Position numbers and translations under genes: made by a program | Notes under the pieces: model-generated | Database searches by the model: none | Told to the model about the DNA's origin: nothing | What the model saw: only the letters and a program-made list of their open reading frames with translations | In this document: positions 54,980 through 63,783 of the stretch, one piece after another | Layout of the letters: every line of letters starts with the position of its first letter | Position numbering within the stretch: position 1 is the first letter of the stretch | NCBI GenBank assembly: GCA_903858115.1 | Contig: CAIOHR010000193.1 | Span: 28,772-92,771, forward strand | From: an uncultured Pirellula sp. | GTDB lineage: Bacteria; Planctomycetota; Planctomycetia; Pirellulales; Pirellulaceae | Reading direction: 5' to 3' | Length of the DNA: 64,000 nt

Positions 54980-55918
54980 TTATTGTTTGCGCTGCATCCG
55001 AACGAAATCGCGAAACTCTTGAGGCCATTGCGTTTCGACAAAGATCGGCTCATCGGTTCTGGGATGTCGAAAACCGAGACTCTCCGCATGCAATGCAATG
55101 CGAGGATACGGCCATGCCCAATGTTCCGCTTGACGCGGCCGGTATCGCGGATCGCCAAGGATCGGATGTCCTAGCTCGGCGAGTTGGACTCGAATTTGAT
55201 TTCGACGACCCGTTTCGAGTTTGACCTCTAGGATGGCGGCGTCCGCAAAGGTCGATTGAGTTCGATAATTGGTGATTGCCAACTCACCTTTTGATTCGTC
55301 CGCGACAGTGATGCGATTCAGGTCCGCATCGGTTGCCAAGTAGTTCACAAGTCTGTCTTCGGAGTTCTTTGGGATTCCAGATACGATCGCGATGTATTTT
55401 CGCTTAGGTTTTCGTTCGGCGAATTGCTCGCGAATCTTCTCCGCCATTTCTAACGACTTGGCAATCGCCAGGACGCCCGACACGCCGCGGTCCAATCGAT
55501 GCACGCAAAACGCTTGAGCCCCTGGAGTTGTTTCGGCATAACGACGCTCGACGAGAGAAATGACGGTGTGAGGCTCGCGATGTCGGGTTGGAACGGTTAG
55601 GAGGTTTGCGGGCTTATTGACGAGCGAGATATCCTCATCGTCGTAAAGGAACTCGATGGCTCGGCTCGGTTGCTTCTTGCTCTTCTGTTTTACGGGGGCT
55701 ACGATCGCTTGAGGAATGAGATCGACTGCCACCTCATCTCCGACGTCGCATTGCATCCAGCCTTGACGACGCGTCCTGCCATTGACGGCTACGAACCCTT
55801 GTTCGATGAGCCCGTCCGATTGCGCAGGGGTTAGGCGGAATAGCATTCGCAACACATTCGACAAGTTGCGTGCCGGAGCGGGTAGGTTTTGCGGGATTTG
55901 TAACGTCTTGATGGCCAT
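54980..55918 (-). CDS. RluA-family pseudouridine synthase
   Basis: A 312-residue protein with an S4-like N-terminal domain (SNVLRMLFRLTPAQSDGLIEQ) and a RluA catalytic domain: LVNKPANLLTVPTRH, CVHRLDRGVSGVLAIAK (catalytic Asp in HRLDR), and LEVKLETGRRNQIRVQL, AELGHPILGDPRY. It modifies rRNA or tRNA uridines. Upstream is the cytochrome gene (23 bases), downstream rlmN (4 bases). Specific target not predictable. Confidence 0.9.
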   Translation of the reverse strand: MAIKTLQIPQNLPAPARNLSNVLRMLFRLTPAQSDGLIEQGFVAVNGRTRRQGWMQCDVGDEVAVDLIPQAIVAPVKQKSKKQPSRAIEFLYDDEDISLVNKPANLLTVPTRHREPHTVISLVERRYAETTPGAQAFCVHRLDRGVSGVLAIAKSLEMAEKIREQFAERKPKRKYIAIVSGIPKNSEDRLVNYLATDADLNRITVADESKGELAITNYRTQSTFADAAILEVKLETGRRNQIRVQLAELGHPILGDPRYRPRQAEHWAWPYPRIALHAESLGFRHPRTDEPIFVETQWPQEFRDFVRMQRKQ

Positions 55919-55941
55919 GAAGAGTCTTTGATCTGTTTCTA

Positions 55942-57855
55942 TTACTTCTTTTTGCCAAGAAGTTGTTGTAAGAACGGTTCGAGGGGTCCTATGTTCTTCA
56001 ACATAGATTGCTCGAACGGCATGCCGCCAGCGAGAGAACGAAGCAGTGCATCGTACTGTTTCTTGCGACTGGAGTCGTTCATAAAGCGAACGATTCCGAA
56101 ACCGATAGTCGCTGCATCTTCGTCGTTGATATCCCCTTTGAGGAATTTACTCAGATTGTCCAATTGCTTCATGGACTCAGGAAGTCGTTTGACCCAGGTT
56201 TGCACGCGAAGATCGTTTTGCCCCGCAGCCATGGCGAGAGCTTGTCGTCCCGCACCGTCGGCAAACCACTTTGGTACGCCCTCATGAGAGGCAACCCATA
56301 GGCTGGCTATTTGTTGGATCAACGACGATTCATTGATTTTTGGTTCCGCTTTGTCATACACCAAAGCGACGTAGCTATCCAAAACTTCGGATCGCCAATG
56401 ACTCGACCAGTCGGTTGGCAACGACCGTCGCTCTAACATGGTTCCAAATTCGCTGTAGTCGTATCGTTGTTTCAACGCAAAGATAGTGATGCCACCTTTG
56501 ATCAGCGGATCTTTGTTTTTGATACCTAGCAACCTGCGTACTTGAGCGTCGGCAGTTTTTGCTTGTGCAAGCAACTTCTTGGAACTTTCGGAACCGATAT
56601 TGCCGATGACGTGAAAATGATTGTCACTGGCTTCTTCAGGGTCGGTTTTGGGCGAGACAATTTTCCAATGATCTTGGGCTCGTTGCATCCGTCTCTGATG
56701 AAGCTCCTCATGCGATGCATTCGAAGCCCACGCTTGTCCGATCACTTGATCGAGTCGACTTTCTGGATTGGATCCATCGAACGTTGCACCTTCGTTGATC
56801 CACGTCGTAATGAGCTTGATTTTGTCTTCCGAAAGAGCAGGTCTTCCACCGGCGGGCATTCGTTGCCCCGACATGCCGCGAATCTTTTTGACGATGAGGC
56901 TATCATCCCCTTTGCCGGGTTCGATGGCTGCTCCGCTTTCCCCACCTTTCATCAATTGGTTGTAAGTATTCATCATCAATTCACCGCTTGTGCGAGTGGC
57001 CGCATAATGACAACCGTTGCAATTCGCGGTCAAGATTGGTGCGACATCGCGTGCAAAGCTCACGGTCTCTTTACCGGTTGGTTGGCGAACGATCGGTGCA
57101 TCCGATTTCGCAGGTGTCGGTGTCGGTGTCGGATTGGTAGCGGAAACCAACGAAGCGAGAGGAGCCGTCATTGCGGTTCCGTCGAACTTGGCACCTTCGG
57201 TAACCCATTGTTTGAGTTTGAGAAGATTCTCAGGTGATACCTTTCCACCACCGCGCGGCATATCTCCTGTCTCGATGGTCTCCACGAGTCGGCTACCGAC
57301 GGCATCCCCCGCGAAGAGGACCACACCACCTTTGGATCCTTTCATGAGGTCGTTAAAAGTAGCCATCGAGAATCCGCCTTGCGATCGTGCGATGTGGCAG
57401 CGAGAACACTGCTCGACCATCCAGGGTGCGATATCTTTTGAGAAGCTAACGGTCCCAGGTGCACCGGAGGGTTTCGGCGTCGGTGGCTCGCTGGGCTTCG
57501 GCTGGGTACCTTTCATTGGAGCTATCTTGTCCCATGGCGGAAGCTCGACTAACTCAGCTCCGTCGAGAGAGAGAAGCTCATGAGCTTTGGCGATCTGTGT
57601 ATGGAGTTTTTTGAGCTCGGCAGCATCTTTCGGGTCGGCATTCTGTGAAAGCTTTTCGATCGACGCCGTACAGAGATCGATAGATGCGACGCAATCGGAC
57701 AGCTTTCGCTCTTTGAGGAGTAGTGAAGCTTTTTTGATCTCGTTTTTCAAGGCTTCGATCGAAGCAGGGGGCTCTTGCGAACCAGCAGATGGCCCAGCGA
57801 GCGATGTTGTAATCCAAACCAACAGCACGCAAAAACGGGTCGAAATTCTAAGCAT
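55942..57855 (-). CDS. Exported protein with two c-type haem motifs and a metalloprotease-like tail
   Basis: Start 57855 gives a signal peptide (FCVLLVWITTSLAG). Two planctomycete-type cytochrome domains follow: one with EQCSRCHIARSQGG, one with ANCNGCHYAATRTSG, each with a preceding SFSKDIAPWM / SFARDVAPIL and a later MPRGG / MPAGG. The C-terminal 250 residues resemble the peptidase-MA-like fold of planctomycetes (VPKWFADGAGRQ) but lack an HExxH. The role may be in electron transfer or sensing outside the cytoplasm. It is in a kinase-cytochrome-rluA-rlmN arrangement. Confidence 0.75.
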   Translation of the reverse strand: MLRISTRFCVLLVWITTSLAGPSAGSQEPPASIEALKNEIKKASLLLKERKLSDCVASIDLCTASIEKLSQNADPKDAAELKKLHTQIAKAHELLSLDGAELVELPPWDKIAPMKGTQPKPSEPPTPKPSGAPGTVSFSKDIAPWMVEQCSRCHIARSQGGFSMATFNDLMKGSKGGVVLFAGDAVGSRLVETIETGDMPRGGGKVSPENLLKLKQWVTEGAKFDGTAMTAPLASLVSATNPTPTPTPAKSDAPIVRQPTGKETVSFARDVAPILTANCNGCHYAATRTSGELMMNTYNQLMKGGESGAAIEPGKGDDSLIVKKIRGMSGQRMPAGGRPALSEDKIKLITTWINEGATFDGSNPESRLDQVIGQAWASNASHEELHQRRMQRAQDHWKIVSPKTDPEEASDNHFHVIGNIGSESSKKLLAQAKTADAQVRRLLGIKNKDPLIKGGITIFALKQRYDYSEFGTMLERRSLPTDWSSHWRSEVLDSYVALVYDKAEPKINESSLIQQIASLWVASHEGVPKWFADGAGRQALAMAAGQNDLRVQTWVKRLPESMKQLDNLSKFLKGDINDEDAATIGFGIVRFMNDSSRKKQYDALLRSLAGGMPFEQSMLKNIGPLEPFLQQLLGKKK

Positions 57856-57926
57856 CGGTACAACGTCCCAAAAACAGAAGAGCCCAATCCGCTGGAGCAA
57901 TCCTCAAAAGTGGATGGAGTTCCACC

Positions 57927-59552
57927 CTAACCTCGGTTTAGCAGGACTGCTACGACACCAACGAACAATACTACTGTCAGAGCGGCGATTACGACCAAAA
58001 GTACCACGTTCGACGATTTTTTCGTGGAGTGGGTGCCAGGAGTCTTGGACTCAGGCGGTGCATTTTTCTTCGTCGTGGATTTGGTCCCAGACATTTGCGA
58101 GGGATTCGCTGGTTTGTTTCCCCCAGCGATAGGATTGGTTCCAGTTGGGGTTGGTTTGGGAGTATTGGGTTTCGCCATAGGCGAGACGAGTGGGGAGCTA
58201 CTGCCTCCAGATTTTTTGCTATCGAGCGGCGAATCCGCTCTCGCGATGGCTTGGCTTTTGGATTTCGAACGATTCGGCGCGTTGGTGTCGTGGACCAAAT
58301 CGATATTGCTGTCGATGGTGGACGCATCACTTTTGGCAATGGCTCGAAGCACTCCGCTGTCGGAGGTGGATAATTTGACGATCGCGCTTTTGCCACCCAT
58401 GGTGCCTTCGCGATGGTTGCTAACGGTATCAACATCTCTCTGGGCCGTCAGCTTATCGCTCAAAACATCGGCGACGGAGAACGAACTCGTTGCAGCGTCT
58501 TTATTCTCTTTTCGGTACTTCGCAATCCAAGCTTCGAGTACATCAGCGACCTGATTGCAAGACCCATAACGAAACTTGGGGTCCTTTTGCATCATCTTGA
58601 CGCAGATACCGTCTAGCTCGCCGGGACAATCGGGGCGATCCTTTCGAATGTCGGGAGGCATCGAGTTTTGGTGTTTGATGATGCGACTGGCAATACTACC
58701 GTCAGGAAAAGGTGGATGACCAGTGAGTAGAAAGTACAAAGTGCAACCGAGACCATACATATCGGCTTTGTGGTCGACGTTGTGGCTATTGATCGCTTGT
58801 TCCGGTGCCAAGTAATCGGCAGTTCCCAGGACTTTGTCGTTGTATTCCATGGTGAGGGAAGCGTCGTTTTTGTCATCTTCGAACAGGGCTAGCCCCAAAT
58901 CCAAAACCTTGACGATTCCTTGCCGGTTGACCAACAAATTCGCGGGTTTAACATCTCGGTGGATCAATCCGATATCGTGGGCGTGTTGCAACCCACGCGC
59001 CGATTGGACGATGTAATTGGCGGCAACCAAATAGGGCAACGGACCATGCTTGCGAACGAGTGTTTGCATGTCCGCGCCGTCGACATACTCCATCACCATG
59101 TAGTGCGTGTCTTTATCGTTATCGATGTCGTAGGCGCGAACAATGTTGGGATGGTTTAGCGAGGCGATGGCTTTGGCTTCGCGTTGGAAGCGTTCCAAAT
59201 AGCTATTGTTCCCAAGTTTGGATTTCGGAAGCACTTTGATCGCGCGTTTGTGCTTCATTCCCAAGTGTTCGGCAAGATATACGCTGCTCATACCGCCACT
59301 TCCCAAATGGCCGAGCAATTTATGTTTCCCGAGAAAAAATCCTTTGTATTTGCCTTGCAGGATTTTCTCGCAGTGCCAGCGAGTCACCAGACCGAGGTCT
59401 TCCAATTCTTTGCAGACCACCACGGGGTCTTCGGGAAGTATGTCGCCGTGCTTAGCAAGAATTTTGGTGAAGGCTTCAGTGAGTGCTTCCGAATCGACCA
59501 AGCGGCTTTTTTCCACCAGCTCTTGTATTCGATCTGCCGTTATTTGCGTCAT
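57927..59552 (-). CDS. Tail-anchored Ser/Thr protein kinase
   Basis: A 541-residue Hanks-type kinase. A 70-residue N-terminal helical domain leads into LGHLGSGGMSSVYLAEHLG, then AIKVLPKS (catalytic Lys), IHRDVKPANLLVN, and VKVLDLGLA where the usual DFG is DLG, then DHKADMYGLGCTLYFLLTG. A Ser/Pro/Thr-rich linker and one C-terminal membrane helix (VVLLVVIAALTVVLFVGVVAVLL) follow. DLG and the tail anchor are common in planctomycete kinases. The ATG at 59552 is used. It may control the downstream cytochrome gene product; that is inference. Confidence 0.9.
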   Translation of the reverse strand: MTQITADRIQELVEKSRLVDSEALTEAFTKILAKHGDILPEDPVVVCKELEDLGLVTRWHCEKILQGKYKGFFLGKHKLLGHLGSGGMSSVYLAEHLGMKHKRAIKVLPKSKLGNNSYLERFQREAKAIASLNHPNIVRAYDIDNDKDTHYMVMEYVDGADMQTLVRKHGPLPYLVAANYIVQSARGLQHAHDIGLIHRDVKPANLLVNRQGIVKVLDLGLALFEDDKNDASLTMEYNDKVLGTADYLAPEQAINSHNVDHKADMYGLGCTLYFLLTGHPPFPDGSIASRIIKHQNSMPPDIRKDRPDCPGELDGICVKMMQKDPKFRYGSCNQVADVLEAWIAKYRKENKDAATSSFSVADVLSDKLTAQRDVDTVSNHREGTMGGKSAIVKLSTSDSGVLRAIAKSDASTIDSNIDLVHDTNAPNRSKSKSQAIARADSPLDSKKSGGSSSPLVSPMAKPNTPKPTPTGTNPIAGGNKPANPSQMSGTKSTTKKNAPPESKTPGTHSTKKSSNVVLLVVIAALTVVLFVGVVAVLLNRG

Positions 59553-59589
59553 GCCCAAAAACCTGAAAAGCTCTGGTCAAACCACCCAC

Positions 59590-59668
59590 CGCGGACTGAA
59601 AACTCCACCGTGGGCTGAAAACTACAAAATTACACGCGGGTTGAAAACTATACCGCGGGCTGAAAAAT
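59590..59668. repeat. Four-copy repeat upstream of the kinase gene
   Basis: Copies of the pattern cGcGGgcTGAAAAct occur at 59590-59604, 59609-59623, 59635-59649 and 59654-59668. The distances between starts are 19, 26 and 19 bases. They lie 38-116 bases upstream of the kinase ATG, where a regulator might bind. Function is inference. Confidence 0.85.
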
Positions 59669-59856
59669 ATCGTTGGGGGAGTGGAATTCTATGTGTCTTT
59701 CATGGCGTGATCGCTAAGAACTCTCCCAGGAACATTTTAGTGTAATGGAATTTTCCCAACTGGAAATCGATGGGTTTCAATCCGCTGCAAGATTTCACCG
59801 GCTTTTCAACAAACGCACACGTGCCATGACAAAGCCGACCAAAAGTAGTAGGCACA

Positions 59857-59945
59857 TTCCATGTGCCGTCCACCCAGAATCCCAGCAAATGTCGAAGAGC
59901 GGACAGCACGACGGAGCGTGCCTGTTACGTTTGTCGGCTATGTCT
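59857..59945. repeat. Dispersed repeat copy 1 (REP-like)
   Basis: Matches 32158-32256. Terminal inverted sequences gtagtaggcac (59845-59855) and gtgcctgttac (59918-59928) bound an inner pair gtgccgtcc/ggacagcac, so the element can fold as a nested hairpin. The last bases lie 14 bases from the end of the RlmM-like gene. Confidence 0.82.
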
Positions 59946-59958
59946 ACTGTCTCAACGT

Positions 59959-61020
59959 CTACTGTCTCAACGCGGTCAGACAATACTCTTTTCGATTGTG
60001 CGCCAACTGTCGGGCCTCGACCTTGGAAAAACCCCATTTTCGGACTCTTTCGAGGTGGTCCGGAATTCGGTCTGCTTGGTCCCAACTCGCCAGCTTCATC
60101 GTCAAGATTAGCCCTTCCATTTTCGAAGTTGGGTATGTGACTATCGCTTCGATCGTGTCGAGCGTGTAGTTCGGAGCTACATTCGCATCGCAAATCAGGA
60201 AACGAAAGGGGGCGAAATCCTTGCGCTTTACTTGAATCGATCGAGCTCGCCAATGGGTAAATCCAGGATGATCGCTTACCCGAGGATCCATTTCCGCGGG
60301 ATCGATTCCGGTGACCTTGGCGCCTAAATCCAGCAGGTATTGGCATGCTCCACCCGGGGAAGACCCGATTTCGACGACTCGGTCTCCCGCTCGGATCTCG
60401 ATTCCGCTCCAAGCGATGGCTTCGGCCAATTTCAAATAGGCACGGCTGATCATGTCCTCCGGAATAGGTACTGCGTAAACCCCTCCCGGCCACCCTTCTT
60501 CACGATTCGATACCATGTGGGCGGCGACCCACCAACGATTTGGCTCATCGATGATAATTTCGATAATTCGGGAATCTTTGGTATGTTGCACATCGGACGA
60601 AGCGCGTCGCGAATCCCCTCTGGTTTGCAGCGATTCGTTGAATTTCTCACTCAAGAAAGTGGCGAGAGCCGAACGTCCTGGCTCGAAACCGTTCCAGCCG
60701 GGGATGGCGATATCCCGTTGCCATACGTGCATGTGTTCCCAATCCAACGATCCGAACTCTGACAGAATCTTGTCAATCAAGGGTTCTGCAACATCGCCGT
60801 CGAATTTCCCCAAAACGTGTCCATGGCTTCGAACCAAAGGGTGGGTGGGGAGAGCTTTGGACCAAGCAGGCGTGGACAAGTTCGACTTTAAGGTCACAAA
60901 ACCCTTCTGAGAATACGCGAGTCGATAGGGGCCGACAGGCTCGCAAAGTGAGTTTTTGATCGTTTTCTCAGCACCCTGTTGGCAAGCGAAATAGATAAAG
61001 GAGCTAGTTTGATTATTCAT
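59959..61020 (-). CDS. RlmM-like SAM-dependent RNA methyltransferase
   Basis: A 353-residue protein. The C-terminal half is an FtsJ/RrmJ-like methyltransferase: ISRAYLKLAEAIAWSGIEIR, then RVVEIGSSPGGACQYLLDLGA (SAM loop), VTGIDPAEMDPR, FLICDANVAP and ILTMKLASWDQ. The N-terminal half starts SFIYFACQQGAEKTIKN and contains HMHVWQRD, as in RlmM, which 2'-O-methylates C2498 of 23S rRNA. Identity to RlmM proper is by motif, not by search. A repeat element lies right behind its stop. Confidence 0.75.
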   Translation of the reverse strand: MNNQTSSFIYFACQQGAEKTIKNSLCEPVGPYRLAYSQKGFVTLKSNLSTPAWSKALPTHPLVRSHGHVLGKFDGDVAEPLIDKILSEFGSLDWEHMHVWQRDIAIPGWNGFEPGRSALATFLSEKFNESLQTRGDSRRASSDVQHTKDSRIIEIIIDEPNRWWVAAHMVSNREEGWPGGVYAVPIPEDMISRAYLKLAEAIAWSGIEIRAGDRVVEIGSSPGGACQYLLDLGAKVTGIDPAEMDPRVSDHPGFTHWRARSIQVKRKDFAPFRFLICDANVAPNYTLDTIEAIVTYPTSKMEGLILTMKLASWDQADRIPDHLERVRKWGFSKVEARQLAHNRKEYCLTALRQ

Positions 61021-61240
61021 TCGACAAGAAGTTGGAGAATCGAAAGCAGAGATAGCATGATATTTCGAAATTGAAGGAAGAGACTTGAAAGTCCAAAGAA
61101 AAGCACTATTTTCGCCCGCTTTGAAGTGGACGATCCTACCGAGACTCGCCTATAACTAGACCGTCCGCAAGGGAAGCTTGCGTGGAAGAATTCTCATGAC
61201 GCCGGGGGAGCCCGCCGAAGAAACAAAAACAAACGACTTT

Positions 61241-61462
61241 ATGGCAAAGAACGAAGAAGCATTCGAAGTTGAGGGCACGGTCACCCAGGCGCTGGCCAAT
61301 ACCAGATTCCGCGTCCAGTTGGAAACCGGCAGCGAGGTGCTTGCGCACGTTGCTGGGAAAATGAGAAAAAACTTTATTCGAATCGTTCCTGGCGATAAAG
61401 TACGTGTTGAACTCTCGCCATACGACCTTACCAAAGGTCGGATCGTTTTCCGAGAACGATAA
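61241..61462 (+). CDS. infA: Translation initiation factor IF-1
   Basis: A 73-residue OB-fold protein: [40 protein letters not shown] and [17 protein letters not shown]-1 occupies the ribosomal A site in initiation. The ATG at 61241 (MAKNEEAF) gives normal length; an in-frame upstream ATG at 61196 would add 15 residues unlike the family. No Shine-Dalgarno sequence is obvious before 61241. Confidence 0.95.
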   Translation: MAKNEEAFEVEGTVTQALANTRFRVQLETGSEVLAHVAGKMRKNFIRIVPGDKVRVELSPYDLTKGRIVFRER

Positions 61463-61682
61463 GACTTTAATCGTGCATCGGGCGTCTTGCTTCTGCCTGA
61501 TCGAGCATCTCTTCAGAGGAATATCTTCCTGTCTCGCGGTTACCTTTCCGAACCGCTATGATTCGGATATCGCGTTACGCGGATTTGTGCCAAGAAAGCG
61601 TGAAAGTCGCCGAACTGTTTCGGACTCACGTAGTTTTCAAGCCGTTAAAACCTATAGATACGTTTTTAGGAGAAGAGTTTAG
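61463..61682. other. Intergenic region between infA and a secreted protein gene
   Basis: About 220 bases that must contain the promoter of the downstream gene. No gene or strong structure seen. The aggag at 61669-61673 is a good ribosome binding site for the next gene. Confidence 0.4.
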
Positions 61683-63332
61683 ATGAAAAAGAATTGGATC
61701 GGTCGTTCCTTGGCAGTAGCCACTATCAGCGCTGCGGTTATTTCTCCTTCCAATCGTGTCGTAGCTCAGGAAAGCGGTGATACCTCTGTCGTGACCGTCG
61801 CACTCGCACCAATCGATACCATGTTGCCAAACGTGCAGCACTTGGCACGTCTCGTCGCTGGTGGAACCGGCGCGGGAACTGTTGCTACCATTCTAAAGCA
61901 ATACACCGGTGGACTCGATACATCTCGACCAGCCGGCGTGTTCGTCGACCTGGACGAAACCGGCCAACCAACCCCAGTCGCTGTCCTACCGCTAAAAGAT
62001 ATTCAAGAGTTCTTCGGGCAATTGGCGATCTTCGGTGAGCCTGAAGATCTAGGGGATGGACTCTATCAATTGAATTTGGGGAACTCGATCTATATGCGTG
62101 CCGCAGGCGATTGGCTCTTGGTCGCCCAAACCGAAGATGCCGTTATGGACTTTGATACCGAAGCCAATAAAACGCTAAAGGGCTTGGTCGCGAAGTATGA
62201 CATTCGAGTTCAAGTCAACCCTCAGAACATTCCTGACGACTTGGTCGATTTCATGATGAGCCAGATCGAAGCTGGCATCGAACAAGGGATGCAACAAAAC
62301 TCGGATATGGATGATGCTCAGGCAGAAGCCGCACGCGAGCAAGCGGAGCAAATGATGAACAGCATCCAAGAAGCGATCGACGGAACGGAGAAGTTTGTTT
62401 TTGGTTTGGCCGTCAACAAGGCTGAAAAGAAAACCATGCTGGATTTCGGTACCAAATTTGTTGCCGACACTAAGTTCGCCAAACAAGTCGACAAACTCAA
62501 AGCGAGCAAATCGACACTCAGCGGAATCCCTGTGGAAGGGTCCACAATGAGCGGCATTGCACTGCAGTTGATCGCTCCAGAAGAAATCGCACAAATGCAA
62601 AGCACTATCGATGCTTCCATGCAAGCTGCGATTAAGCAGATCGATGAGAACTCGAAAGATGAAGCTTCCGCGAAGAGAGCCAAAGAATTCGTTTCGAAGT
62701 TTATTGAAATCGTGATGGAAAGTGCCAAGCAAGGTCAAATGGAAACGGCACTCAATGTGTCCACCGATAAGAACCTATCGATCGTTGCTGGCATCACCGT
62801 GGCGGACGCAAAGAAAGTAGAAGCTCTCGCCGCAGAAGCTTCGAAAGCTCTCGCAGACGAAGGTGCTCCTGTCATACTGCGAGTTAACACGGGCAAGTAT
62901 GCAGGTGCGAACCTGCACAAGCTAACCGCACCATTGCCACCGAACGCTGATGAGAAAGCTCGAAAGATCTTCGGCGACAACGTCACCGTCGCCATTGCGA
63001 CATCTCCCAAAGCAGTTCACTTGGCTGTAGGCAAGGACTGCGATGCAGCCATCAAAGAAACGCTGGATCGTGTTGCTGCAAAGCCATCAAGCCAAGGGGA
63101 AATGATGAAAGGACGATTCTCTCTCGGAAAGATGTTGCAATTCGTCCAGTCCATCGAGTCGAATCCAGCCGTCGATGCGATGATCGAAACAACTGCCAAT
63201 GGCGGCGACAACGTGATGATCGATTCCCAGACCGGTGATCGACAATCCTTGGTTAGGATTACACTCGAAGATAACGTCTTGAAGGCAATCTCTTCAGGAG
63301 CCCGAGCTGCACAAGGTGGCGGTGGATTCTAG
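61683..63332 (+). CDS. Secreted alpha-helical protein, unknown function
   Basis: A 549-residue exported protein (signal sequence LAVATISAAVISPSNRVVAQ). No known domain is recognised. There are repeated hydrophobic strands and helices such as VVTVALAPIDTMLPNVQHLARLV, and SMLDFGTKF-like segments; a long acidic helical segment (DDAQAEAAREQAEQMMNSIQ) lies near residues 210-240. The C-terminus ends in GGGGF. The overall pattern of paired domains (an N-terminal half and a C-terminal half, each with VxVAxxxxxVHLAV-type strands) is only suggestive. The start is fixed by aggag at good distance. A terminator lies 103 bases after the stop. Confidence 0.6.
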   Translation: MKKNWIGRSLAVATISAAVISPSNRVVAQESGDTSVVTVALAPIDTMLPNVQHLARLVAGGTGAGTVATILKQYTGGLDTSRPAGVFVDLDETGQPTPVAVLPLKDIQEFFGQLAIFGEPEDLGDGLYQLNLGNSIYMRAAGDWLLVAQTEDAVMDFDTEANKTLKGLVAKYDIRVQVNPQNIPDDLVDFMMSQIEAGIEQGMQQNSDMDDAQAEAAREQAEQMMNSIQEAIDGTEKFVFGLAVNKAEKKTMLDFGTKFVADTKFAKQVDKLKASKSTLSGIPVEGSTMSGIALQLIAPEEIAQMQSTIDASMQAAIKQIDENSKDEASAKRAKEFVSKFIEIVMESAKQGQMETALNVSTDKNLSIVAGITVADAKKVEALAAEASKALADEGAPVILRVNTGKYAGANLHKLTAPLPPNADEKARKIFGDNVTVAIATSPKAVHLAVGKDCDAAIKETLDRVAAKPSSQGEMMKGRFSLGKMLQFVQSIESNPAVDAMIETTANGGDNVMIDSQTGDRQSLVRITLEDNVLKAISSGARAAQGGGGF

Positions 63333-63783
63333 CTGAAAGCCACACTCCCGTTGGGATGCTCCTGTTTTAATCGATTGGCCACATGGCAAAGGGCCTATCA
63401 CAACCCGAAGCGTAAGCGAGGGACGTCATAAATCAAAAAGGCACGCTTAGGCGTGCCTTTTTGTTTGCGCGGCGAGAGATTCAACATCATGTTTCAAATC
63501 CGATACGAAGAAGCAGTGCAATTAAAAGGACATGCACAGTTTTGAATTCGCTATTCTTGGTTTTCCGGGCGAATTCAATCTCGATTCGCACTTGCTCCAT
63601 CGGTTGCCGAACCATTAGGCCGCGATTCGAGCCAAGAGTGCACCTCGAGCGGTGCGATGCTATCGGCGATTAAAGAAAAATCGGAACGACTAGACATATC
63701 GCCCCCAAGGTCGAACCGCTTCTTGCCATTCAACAAGTTCTTCGAGCTGTTATTCAGTCAACTCGGATCAGGCGATCGAACCG
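63333..63783. other. 451-base intergenic region with terminator and repeats
   Basis: It contains the terminator at 63435-63462 and the sequence cccgaagcgtaagcgaggga at 63404-63423. Short frames on both strands were checked and none was convincing. Confidence 0.45.
63435..63462 (+). terminator. Intrinsic terminator
   Basis: A 12-base perfect stem (aaaaaggcacgc with gcgtgccttttt) around ttag, with A and T runs on both sides, so it can work in both directions. It lies 103 bases after the secreted helical protein gene. Confidence 0.87.

Larger units (their letters stand above)
59553..59958. other. Intergenic region with two repeat classes
   Basis: About 400 bases lie between the kinase and the RlmM-like gene, both on the minus strand. 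It holds a four-copy 15-base repeat (59590-59668), and copy 1 of the dispersed repeat (59857-59945). No gene recognised. Confidence 0.5.

Noticed and set aside
63461..63673. Small plus-strand gene of 70 codons
   Set aside because: It overlaps the terminator arm, lacks a ribosome binding site and shows no conserved pattern.
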